Positions 20,763 to 35,008 of a stretch of DNA of 64,000 nucleotides are shown here, piece by piece. The DNA is taken from the NCBI GenBank assembly GCA_002049455.2, contig KV919093.1:1-64000 (forward strand), read 5' to 3'. The notes below the pieces were generated by a model, which saw nothing but the letters and a program-made list of their open reading frames with translations, did not search any database and was not told the origin of the DNA. Position 1 is the first letter of the stretch, and each line of letters starts with the position of its first letter. The DNA is from Porphyra umbilicalis. Lineage: Eukaryota > Rhodophyta > Bangiophyceae > Bangiales > Bangiaceae. Both the position numbers and the translations under genes were made by a program.

Positions 20763-21853
20763 GGTGGGAGAGGGCCCGGGGGGGTCGGTCGGGCGAGCGG
20801 GCGGCGGGCCCGTACGGCCGGTGGGCGCAGTGCGGGGCAGGTCGCAGGGGGGGGGAGGGGGGGATGGGGAAGGGGGAGGACGACCCGCCCCAGAGCCCAA
20901 TGCGCACTGCCGGCGGCGGCGGCGGGGCGGTCAGGCGCACCGGGGGCGGGGCGGGGATGGCCAGCGCCGACGCAGGCAGCCTCCACGACCCCGCGGCGGC
21001 TCGGGCGTGAGCGACGCCCGGCGCCGGCGCGGTGGCGGGAGAAATACCTTGACGAGACGAAGAAATGGTCGACGGCTCGGGTCGGGTCGAGACACTATGG
21101 CGGCGGCGGCGGGCCCGTCCTGGGACGGTGTCGACGATGGCGGCCGCGCACGTGTCGGCCGCCCGACTGCGCGGGCGCGGCAGGCTCACCCTCCACGGGC
21201 AGGGCAGGGTCAACGGGCGCCGCGTGGGTTGGCGCCGCGCGGGTGGAGGGGTTGGCGGGCCCACGGGATCCGATGGGATCCAACGGCGAATGGCCCCAAC
21301 GGAGTTGTGTTTGTTTCGACGCTCGTACATAGGATACGGGTCTCGAGAGGGGGGGTGTTTGGATCCGGATCGGGCTGCAGCGGGGAGGTGGGGTTGTCGA
21401 TCTGGCCCGCAGGCCATGGCCCTCGCGCCAGGCACAGTAGACAGGTCCACTGAATTTGAAATCAGGATGAAAGGATCGGGACTCGGTTCCGCTGAAACCG
21501 CATGCTGTACAAGCACATCCATGTGGAGGCAACAGCGGATTAATACATAGGAGGTGACGTCGTGCTGACCCTCCAGACTGCCGTGCAGTTCTGCGAAAGG
21601 CCCTGTGCTGCTGACGCTGGTGGTGTCCACATGTGCATGCCTGACGGACATGACAGGGCAGCGGGACGCTGGCGTCGTCATTGTGTACCCACAAACTTGG
21701 CGATCGTACAGGGTCCCTCGTGCGACAAGGACAACAACTGCGAAGCGTAACCCCGTAGAGCCAGCCAGGCGCCTAATAAACGACGTGCATCTTGCTCCGC
21801 TTAGCCCTTCATCGACATCCCCTCCCCCCCACCGCCCCACAGCACCCCGACGC
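20763..21853. other. Intergenic, no gene recognised
   Basis: The GC-rich first half (20763-21260) lies upstream of the radical SAM ATG. The second half is milder and carries only short ORFs. No repeat stands out. Confidence 0.5.
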
Positions 21854-23896
21854 TTACTGCGACGGCCGCATCTGCCGCTGCTGCATCGGGTACCCCGCCG
21901 CCGCCGCCGCAGCCTGTTGTTGCGACGCTTGGTGTACCGCCGCTGCGTGTTCCGCCTGCGCCGCCGCCGCCGCTTGCGCCGCCGCCGCCGCCTGGTGCTG
22001 CTGCTGCGCCGCCGCCGCGTACTGGGCTTGCGCCGCCGTCATGGCCGCCGCCGCCGCCGCCGCCTGCGCTTGCGGGTCCATGCCCGGCGCCCCGTACGCG
22101 TACGGCCCCGCCCCGCCCATGCCCAGCGCGCCCGCGGCGGAGCCCGCGGGCATGCCGCCCATGGGCGACGGCCCCCGGTCGCCGCGGAGCGACGACAGGT
22201 CGTTCTTGATGGGTGCGCCCCCCGTGGAGCCGCGGCAGGTGCCCGCAATCCACGGGTGCGTCAGCGCCTGCACGGCGCTGGGGCGGGCGGCAGGGTCCCG
22301 CGTCAGCAGCCACTTGACCGCGTGCTGCGCTTCGGGGGAGATGTGCGACCAGAGGGCGTCTGGGTAGGACATGCGCCCCTCAATGATCATGTTGATGACC
22401 GTACGGGTGTGCGAAGAGTTGAACGGCCGCACGCCGGTGAGGAGCTCGTAGAGCAGCACGCCCGCCGCCCACAGGTCCACCTTCTCGTCGTACGAGTCGG
22501 CGGTGAGTACCTCGGGGGAGCAGTAGAGGGGGGTGCCGACCTTGGACATGAGCTTGTCTCCGCCATCCACCAGAATGTTGGAGAGGCCAAAGTCGGCCAG
22601 CTTGACGTTGAATGGCCAGGTGTTAGATGTACACAAGAGGTTGTCCGGCTGTCGGGGCGTGAAGGCAACAACAACAAACCGGTGGACAACGGATGCAAGT
22701 GACCCAAATCGATAGCAGAAAAGCAGCCAGAGGCAGACCAGCCGAAGCGAGCAGTGCGTTAGAAGCAGAACGAGCAACAGCCACCCAACTCAAACCGCAC
22801 CTCCACCCGAAAATGCAGAGCGAGCAGACCGCCCAAGCGAACCACCATGGCGCACGCGCACCCGCCCACGTACCTTCAAATCACGGTGCACAATGTTGTG
22901 CTTGTGAAGGTAGGCCAGCCCGTGCAGGATGTCGCGCATAATCGACGCCGCGTGGTGCTCTGAAAACGTCTTGTGCTCCGCAATGATGCTGAAGAGCGCC
23001 CCCCCCGGCATGTACTCGAGGACAATGTAAATCTTCTCCTCCGTGTCAAACAGGTCGTACAGCCGCACCACGTTTTTGTGGTTGACTTGGCGCAGGATCT
23101 CCAACTCGCGCTGGATGTGGAGCTGCGAGCGCAGCTGCGTGCGGCTCTTGCGAATGACCTTGACGGCAAAGCGCTCAAAGGTGCGGCGGTCCTTGGCGAG
23201 GAGCACCCGCCCAAAGTGGCCCTCGCCGAGCACCGCCACCAGCGCGTAGTAGTCCTTGATGCTGCTCTTGGACGCCGACACGAGGAGCCGCAGCCACTCG
23301 TCATACTCGGCCGCATTCTCCACGTGGTACGTCTCCGAGCGGTGGGGCAGCGCGACGGAAATCTCCAGGTGGGACCGGTCCCCCTCCACCTTGGCGTGCG
23401 GCAGGGAGATGTCGTACTCGGGCGTCTCGTCCTCCTCCTTTTTGAAGCAGGACAGTTTGGCGCCGTCGAGCACCAGCAGCCGGTTCTTGCGGTGCATGAA
23501 AAACATGCCGTCGCGGTCGAGGAACTTGCCCTTCTTGAGCACCCACCCGCGCTTTTGGCTGGCCGGCCCGTAGCGCATCTCGGGGGGCGCCGTCGAGTCC
23601 TCCAGCTGGTCCAAGCCGCCCGCGGCAGAGCCGACGACGGCGCCCCGCGCCGCGGGCGTCTCGGCGTCGCCCATCGCCTCGTCCCCCCCCCGCCCAGAGG
23701 TGGCGGGCGCCGGCGCGGCCGACGCGGCGGCCGCGCCGCCATACCCCACCGCCCCCGTCACGCCGCGCGCCAACGTGCCGGCGCCCCCAAAACCCGGCGT
23801 GTTCATCGCCGCCAAGCCGACGCCCGCCGGCCGCGCGGGGCCGCGCGGGTAGCCGCCTTGCCCCGCCCCGCCCGCGGACCCACCGTCCCCATTCAT
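21854..23896 (-). CDS. PH-domain serine/threonine protein kinase, CAMK-like, two exons
   Basis: Exons on the minus strand are 23896-22874 and 22648-21854, 1818 nt or 605 aa. The donor is GTACGT, the acceptor CCCCGACAG, phase 0, and the join restores HRDLK/PDNLL. The ATG at 23896 is the first in frame, although the Ala/Gly-rich frame is open far upstream, so an extra 5' exon is possible. Residues 1-112 are low-complexity. A PH domain spans about 115-210 (RGWVLKKGKFLDRDGMFFMH to the terminal Trp in EYDEWLRLLV). The kinase domain follows directly: GEGHFGRV loop, K246 in FAVKVIRK, HRD at 337-339, DFG at 360-362 (DFGLS), GTPLYCSPE, DLWAAGVLLYELLTG. All catalytic residues are present. DFGLS and the GTPxYxxPE form point to the CAMK group. 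The tail is Ala/Gln-rich (AAAAQQQHQAAAAAQ). It probably phosphorylates targets at phosphoinositide membranes; the target is unknown. Confidence 0.85.
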
Positions 23897-25569
23897 GACG
23901 CCCCCGACCGAGGGGGTGGTGGTCGCCCCCGCCGCCGCCGCCGCCGCCGCCGCTGCCGCCGCGGTCGCAGCCGCCACGCCCCCGCCGGTGCCCCCGCCGG
24001 CGCCACCCCCACCGCCCGAGCCGCCGGCACCGCCCAGCGACGGGGCGCTCAGCAGCAACGGCGCGGCGCGCCGGTAGACACAGGCGTCCCCCCACGAGGC
24101 CGCCGCGAGCGGTGACCGCCACGGGTGGGAGCCAAACGTGCCACAGCCGGCCGCCCGACCGCGCCCGTCGCCCGGCCGCCGCGCCAACGACGCGCCGGCG
24201 GCGGCGGCCGCGCGCGTCGCGGCGCTGGGGGGGCGGCGGGGGGGGGCGACGCGCCCGCCGCGGCGCAGCAGGGGCACCAGTCGGGCGGGCAAAGTGCCCC
24301 GGGGGGAGCGCCGCCCGGCGCAACCGCTGCCGCTGCTGCTGCTGCTGCTGCCGCCGCCGCCGCCGCCGCCGCTGCCGCTCGCGCCGCCGCCGCACGGCCA
24401 GAGGCTGGTGCTGCTGCGCCTCGGGCTGCGGGTGGCCGCCGCCCCCGTCGCGAGGACCCTGCGGGAAAGGGGGGGGGGGGGTGGGTGTGGGGAGCGAGCG
24501 CCTGCAATACGACCAGGGTGTGGCCGACCACGAGCACGCAGCGGCGGCACAGGGACGCTGCTCGGCGCGCGTCGCGGGCGTCGCGCGCTGCCGACGCGCG
24601 GGCGGGCGGGCGGGGGTCCAAAACCAGACGCCGCGCGCGCGTCGTGCCGAGACGCGCGCGGGGCGTCGTCGTCCGCAAGGGGAGTGTGCCCAATGGGGGT
24701 GCGCGTCGGCGCGCAAGAAGACGGCGCGGCGGCACGGTGGCACGGCGGGGGCGTCGGCGGTCGCGTGGCGCCGCAGCGGCAGCGCCAAGGGGCGGGCGGG
24801 GGACGCGCGGCGGGGGCGGCGGCGGCGAGCGAGCACCTGCGCACGTCGACACCGGGGGTGCAAAGGCGACTGCCCCCGCAACCGCCGTGCACTCCCACCG
24901 CGGCCGCTTCGTGCGCCCGGTCGGCGCTGCGGTCCTCGTGTTGCGCGGGGGCTCCCGCGTGCCCGCCTGTGTGGCTGGGAGCGCCCCGGAGGCGCCGTTT
25001 CCACGCGCAAAGTCATGGGGCGGCGGGGGGAACGGACGCTGTTGCTTGTGGTGCCATTGGAGGCGCCAGGGCGGGGACCAACCAAATCGGTCGGCGATGC
25101 GTGAATGGGAGTGGGCAAACTTCCGGTACAGCCATTGAATTCGGTGAGTTTGCACACCTAGATGTGGTGCAAAGTGAGGTTAGCATATGGTCGTTGCGGA
25201 CGGCATCTTGAATTCCTTCCACGCCGTGCAAGTACAGTTGCTGTGGCAATGCATGCATCCAACCGGTCTGCTGTTAACCGCAGACTGGTGCAGCTGTCAA
25301 GTAGCACCCTCCAGTGGGCATTTGCTCTGCCAATAATGTGCTGTCCTCTATTGCCGTCGGCCCTCTTCTGGTCAACGGCGGCAGGTGTGCGGCCTGGTCG
25401 CTAGGCCGCCTCGCGACTGCCGCTACGACCGCTTCCGCCATTGCCCCCGCCGCCCCTTGCTGCTGCCCGCCGCCTTCACGGCCCTGGGCACGTCTGCTGG
25501 ACCCCCCCTCGCTGCCGCCGGCGCTGACAGAGAGGGCGTGGCACCCCCATCCCCCCCCCCCCCCCCACG
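23897..25569. other. Intergenic, GC-rich, between divergent genes
   Basis: It lies upstream of both the kinase (minus) and the methyltransferase (plus). Up to 24900 the Ala/Gly/Pro readings on the minus strand may include 5' untranslated or coding sequence of the kinase gene. 25100-25400 is milder in composition with no ORF of note. Confidence 0.45.
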
Positions 25570-26735
25570 ATGCCGACGCCACCCGGCACGCCGCCGCCCC
25601 CCCCCCCCCCGGACGCCTTCAACCACGCGTCCACGTGGGACACCTTTTACGCGCCCACCCCCCCCCCGTCCCCCCCGCCGCCAGCCGGCGGCGGCCGCGA
25701 AAACGATGGCGACGAGTGCGACGGCGGCAGCCCCGCCCCGCCGCCGTCCCCGTCGCCGCCCGCGTCGGACGCGTCGACCGCCGACGGCGTGTACGACTGG
25801 TACTCGGCCGACGCCTTCCTCGCCGCCACCGCCGCGCGGCTGCTCCCCCCGACCGCCCGCGTGTGCGACGTTGGCTGCGGCACGTCGGCGGTGCTGCCGC
25901 TCCTCGTCGACGAGTATGGGTGGGGGGTCGCCGCCGCCGACGGCACCCCCGCCGCCGCAGCGGCGCCCCGCCTGACGGGCGTCGACTTTTCGCGCGTCGC
26001 CATTGCCGCCGCGTCTGCCCGCGGCGGCCGCCGCGGCATCACCCACGTGGTCGGCGACGCGCGCGCGCTCGCCGCCGCCGTTGGGGGCGGCTGGGACGCG
26101 CTCCTCGACAAGGGCTGCCTCGACTGCTTTGTGTCGGGCGGCAAGGGCGGCGGCGACGGCGGCGGCGGCGGCGGCGGCGACGGCGCCGCCGCCGCCGCGC
26201 CGCCCGCCCGTGAGGGCGGCGCGGGGGCGGGGGCGGCAACGGCGGCGGCGGCAACGGCGGGCGGCGTGGCCGCCCTCCCCCGCCGCCTCGCCGACGTGCG
26301 CGCCTACTTGACGGGCGTCGCGTCGGCGCTGGCGCCCGGCGGCTACTGGCTGCTCGTCGCCGTCTCGGCGGCGGACGTGGTCGGCCTCGTCGAGACGGGC
26401 GCGTTGCGGGTGGACGCCCGCACGGCGGGGGCGGGGGGGGGGGGGCGCCCCCGCCGCGCGCCCCCGCCGCGTGGGGCGACGGCGCGCCGCCGCACGGCGG
26501 CCGCTGGGGGGTCGGCCTGACCGTGACAGAGGTGCGGTCGTGGCGGGAAAAGCACCTGTATATCGTGCGGCGGGCGGTCGACGTGGCGGCGGCGGCGGCG
26601 GCGGCGGCGGCCGACGGGCCACCGCCGCCGCTGCGCGTCGTGTGCGAGGAGTGTGAGTGGGGCGTCCCCGCCGCCGCCGTGCCGGGTGCGTGTGGGGGGT
26701 GCGGCGCGCGCCTGCGGCGCTTTGCCTTGAGTTGA
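25570..26735 (+). CDS. SAM-dependent methyltransferase (METTL type) with C-terminal zinc ribbon, frame broken at a G run
   Basis: It starts at ATG 25570 after a long C run. The N-terminus reads FNHASTWDTFY, then Pro-rich linker, then VYDWYSADAFLAA. Motif I is RVCDVGCGTSAVLPLL (about residue 98), motif II GVDFSRVAI, motif III HVVGDARAL, and WDALLDKGCLDCFV is the post-motif typical of METTL13/EFM4-like protein lysine methyltransferases. After YLTGVASALAPGGYWLLVAV and a G13 run near 26430-26442 the frame changes, and AWGDGAPPHGGRWGVGLTV, VRSWREKHLYIVRR and the stop at 26733-26735 follow. The very C-terminus has VVCEECEWGVP and ACGGCGARL, two CxxC pairs 16-17 residues apart, like a zinc ribbon. 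Methylation of a protein such as EF1A is inferred from the family; the zinc ribbon is not a usual part. Confidence 0.7.
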
Positions 26736-26994
26736 GAAAAAAAAGCGGCGCACGAGCCATGCCGTCGCGCACAGGAGGGCGCCGCCGCGCCGCCGCCCCC
26801 GCCCGCCGCTCGCGTCAGAGGCGGGCGGTCGACGGCCGGCGCGGGCGGGGCGGGGCGTCGGGGCTGTGCGGGCCCGCGGCGCGACCCGCCCGTCGTCGCG
26901 CACCCGCCCGCAGGGGCGGGCGCGGCGGCCCGACGCGGGCGGCGGGGCGGGGCGGCGGCGGCCGGTCGGCACGCGCCGCCGCCCCCGCGGCGGC

Positions 26995-27150
26995 GGTCGG
27001 TCGGTCGGTCGGTCGGTCGGTCGGGCGCGCGCCACGGCGCCCCGTGGCGGCGGCAGCGCCGCGCGCCGCCACCCCCGCCGCCGCCCGTCGGTCGGTCGGG
27101 CGCGCGCCACGGCGCCCCGTGGCGGCGGCGGCGCCGCGCGCCGCAAAACC
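26995..27150. repeat. (TCGG)n run and 75-bp tandem duplication
   Basis: About seven TCGG units end at 27024. The following GGGCGCGCGCCACGGCGCCC block is repeated 75 bp further on (27023 and 27098) with its TCGG lead and GCGGCGGC tail, giving two imperfect copies. Confidence 0.7.
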
Positions 27151-27866
27151 CGCCGCCGCCGCCGCAAACGCGCCGCCGGCGGGGGCACAGCGCGTTGATG
27201 AAATCTCGTGTCAGGTTCCAAGGTATCTGCAACAAGGCCGAACCGTATTGCTGCTCGACCCCTTTGCGTTCAGAGAGAGATCGAAAATGAGTACATAACT
27301 CCTCTTTGCCCAATCTTTAAGGAGAAGTTCACATCCTTCGAGACATATGTTGCGAGACTCGCCGCAATGATCCCTCGGAGGTCTCGGGGAAGAAGTGGAG
27401 CAAGACCCTGACGGAGGAAAGGATGTGACACCGGCCAGCATTGAGGATACATGCCAAAGATGCATTGAAAGACACGGTCGCTTTATTGTTGCTCGGCGCG
27501 GGCACGGGTGGCAGAGCAGACACGAAATCGATAAGAAAGCCACGGTGTGCTACAGAGTCACGCAGACATGTAGCTAACTGCACACAGCCGCAAACTCTGA
27601 CAGAGCTACAGGCCACCGGACAACAGCAAGCTCACCATGTCAGCGACTCGCGGACACCACGCATGCATGTGCGTATGACACAAGTTACTCGACTTCGATG
27701 TCAGCAACACCCATTGGTTTGCAAAGAAACAGAAGCCAAGAAAGAGGAAGCCATCGCACATATGCATGGTAAGGATACATGGGGGACGGGCGAGCGAACA
27801 CGAAAAAGAAGTACGTGGTCAGTTCATCCAACCCATCCACCACCCACCCACCGCGCGCGTCACACT

Positions 27867-27889
27867 ATCCACACTGCGCCAGTGTGGAT
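27867..27889. repeat. Perfect hairpin, 10-bp arms
   Basis: ATCCACACTG and CAGTGTGGAT flank a 3-nt loop CGC in non-coding DNA. Confidence 0.8.
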
Positions 27890-28041
27890 CCCCACCCAAT
27901 CGCCACCACCACTAGTCCAGCGACTGCAAACGTCGTCCGGCCCGTCGTAGAGTGACTCCCCCCCGCCCCCGTGCGAGCTGGAGAGAATGCGTGGGATGGA
28001 GGGGATGCAGATAAGAATACGACAGGAACGAGGGCGGTCGG

Positions 28042-28189
28042 CAGGAGGGTGGGCGGGGCGATCGAACAGAGGGTGGCCGGGGCTTCCGGCCAGGAGGGTG
28101 GGTGGGGCGGTCGACCAGAGGGTGGGCGGGGCGGTCCGCCAGGAGGGTGGGCCGAGCGGTCGGCCAGGAGAGCGAGCGGGGATGTTGGC
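28042..28189. repeat. Minisatellite, six units of 24-25 bp
   Basis: Units begin CAGGAGGGTGGG or CAGAGGGTGG and alternate 25 and 24 bp, so the real period may be a 49-bp dimer. The consensus is near CAGGAGGGTGGGCGGGGCGG followed by TCGAC. The last unit is the most diverged. Confidence 0.8.
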
Positions 28190-29639
28190 AGCACTTGTGC
28201 ACTTGGGCGGCAGCCAGGAGCGGGGCTGGGGGCAGCATGGCAGTCACCTGCACACATGCCGAGGGCGCGCATTGGCGCCGCCCAGCACTTCGAATTATTA
28301 TTAATCGCCCCGCTATCCCCAAGCACAAGGCTTGACGTTTTCCAGCCCGCTGGTTGGCTGCCCGGTTGACCGGGGGCGCATCCTGGGTCCCCATTGGTAG
28401 CAGACTATCATGCCAACAGGTACTGAACAAAGTCTGGCTGACACAAGCTACGACGGTGAGGCGTCCGAGCAGAGGTCTCCATGTGCCCGCAAGAATGCAT
28501 ACTGTGTACGCCAAGTCTGCCTTGAACTGGGTGTGAAGGGTGCCGTTTGATCGCGCAAGGAGGACCTGCCCCATGACCCTGCCAGAGCTCTGCACGGCAA
28601 TGCCAGCAGCCGTCCCACTCTAGCGACACCGTTTGCGCCCCCATCCTCCCCGACCCCCTCGGCATGTATGTGCAGCCCCCCTCGCCCCCCCCCCCCTGCC
28701 AGCAGGAGAAAGGAGTGGGAGAGGACAGGAAAGGAGGCAAGCACAAGTGTCCGTGGTTGGGCGGTGCCCGCAGCTATTGGGAGTAGACGAGTACGCACAT
28801 GGGTAGGGGTGACCAGGTGGGTGGGGTAAGAAGGTCTCTGGGGGGGTCAGAAAGCCTTCTCAGACAGAGCCTTTTAGAGATCGACACAGCGACATTTGCG
28901 AGGATGGTGTCACGAGGTTTGCTGCATGGAAAAATATTTCTCTCACGACCTCTCACGGTTCGCATATATTTTAAGTTCTCCGTGACCCAATTTGACAACG
29001 TGCTGTGGGCGGCGCGCGGGCGGCGCGGCGGCGCCGCGCGGCGGCGCCCGCCGCGCGTGCGCACACGGGCAGGTTGGCCGCCGCCGCCGCCGGGGGGGGG
29101 GCGCCCACGGAAGCGGGTGGACGAGCCGCCCGCGCGCGGGGCGGGGCGCGCGGCACGCGCGCCCCGCGCCCGCCCATGCGGTGGACATGCTAATTTGGGG
29201 CTGCGCACCGTGGCACTTTTTTTTTTCTCCGTGCGCCTCTGCGCTGCGCGGCCGCGGCCGCCGCTCGTGCCGCCGGCCGGCCGCCACCCCCGCGTCGCGC
29301 CGCCCGCCCGCCGCCGCCGCCCGACGCGCGGGGGGCGCGACCCGACAGGCACGCGCGTCCCCCCCCCCCCCCCCCCAAACAGATCACCAGCAACCGCGGC
29401 CGCAAGCCGCCGTTTATGCTTGCGCCCCGCGCCACCCGCCACGACGCGCGCCGGCGCGCGCGCGCCCGTGTCCGTGCGGGGGTCACGGCTCTCCGCCCCC
29501 ACCCCCCCGCCCACCCCACCCCACCCCCCCCCCGCCCGCCCCCGTCCACCACCCCGCCCACCCCCTGCCGGGCCATCCTCCCCCGCTCTCCCCTATAGCC
29601 CACACACCCGCCCCACGCGCGCGCGCGCGGCGGGGCTCA

Positions 29640-34304
<4,665 letters not shown>

Positions 34305-34344
34305 CCTCTGCCCCGCCTCGGGGGGGGGATAAGCGGCGGTTGGA

Positions 34345-34346
<2 letters not shown>

Positions 34347-34379
<33 letters not shown>
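34347..34379. repeat. Homopolymer G33
   Basis: Thirty-three consecutive G, just upstream of the putative ATG of the minus-strand bZIP gene (C33 on the coding strand). It should be prone to G-quadruplex formation and to length error. Confidence 0.95.
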
Positions 34380-34380
<1 letters not shown>

Positions 34381-34927
34381 AGACCCAGGAAGATGGGTGT
34401 GGGGGTGCGGTGTCACCTCCTTGGCGTCGGTCAGGGAGGGCGAAGCGGCCACGGCGGGGGCGCAGGGAGGGGGGGGGGGGGGGGGGGAGGGTGGAGCGTA
34501 CCGGTGCAACGCAGCCAAGCGGGCTTTCCGCACCACTCGCCCCCGCGTGGCGGCCCGGGTTCCCCCTCCCCCCTCCACCCGCACGCACCGTTTGCCTGGC
34601 GTAGGGCAGGTGTGTGGCTAGCGGGCAGCGGCGGCGGCGTCGTTGGCGCGACGCGGTATGTGGGGCGGCGGCAAGGCAAGGCCCTACTCGGAGAGGAGCG
34701 ATGGCAGGTCGGCGGCGGCGGTGGCAGGTCGGTCGACGGGCGGGGGGAGGCCGGCCAAGGCGGCGGGGTCAGCGGCGGCAACCGGGCGGCCGGGCCGCCA
34801 CCCACTAAAAGCGGTGACCACGGGGGCGCTGCGGCCGGCCGGCGGCCGGGGGGGGGGGTGGGAAAGCAGCGGCGGCTGCAGCGGTCGGGTCGCCGCGCCA
34901 CCACATCCAAAAAAACGCCCTACCGTC

Positions 34928-35008
<81 letters not shown>

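Larger units (their letters stand above)
26736..29639. other. Intergenic with simple and tandem repeats
   Basis: It contains a (TCGG)n run with an imperfect 75-bp tandem duplication (26995-27150), a milder block (27200-28990) with a perfect hairpin (27867-27889) and a 25-bp minisatellite (28042-28189), then GC-rich DNA. No gene was found. Confidence 0.45.

Noticed and set aside
28042-28189. CRISPR-like array
   Set aside because: Units are contiguous tandem copies without unique spacers, and the genome is eukaryotic.
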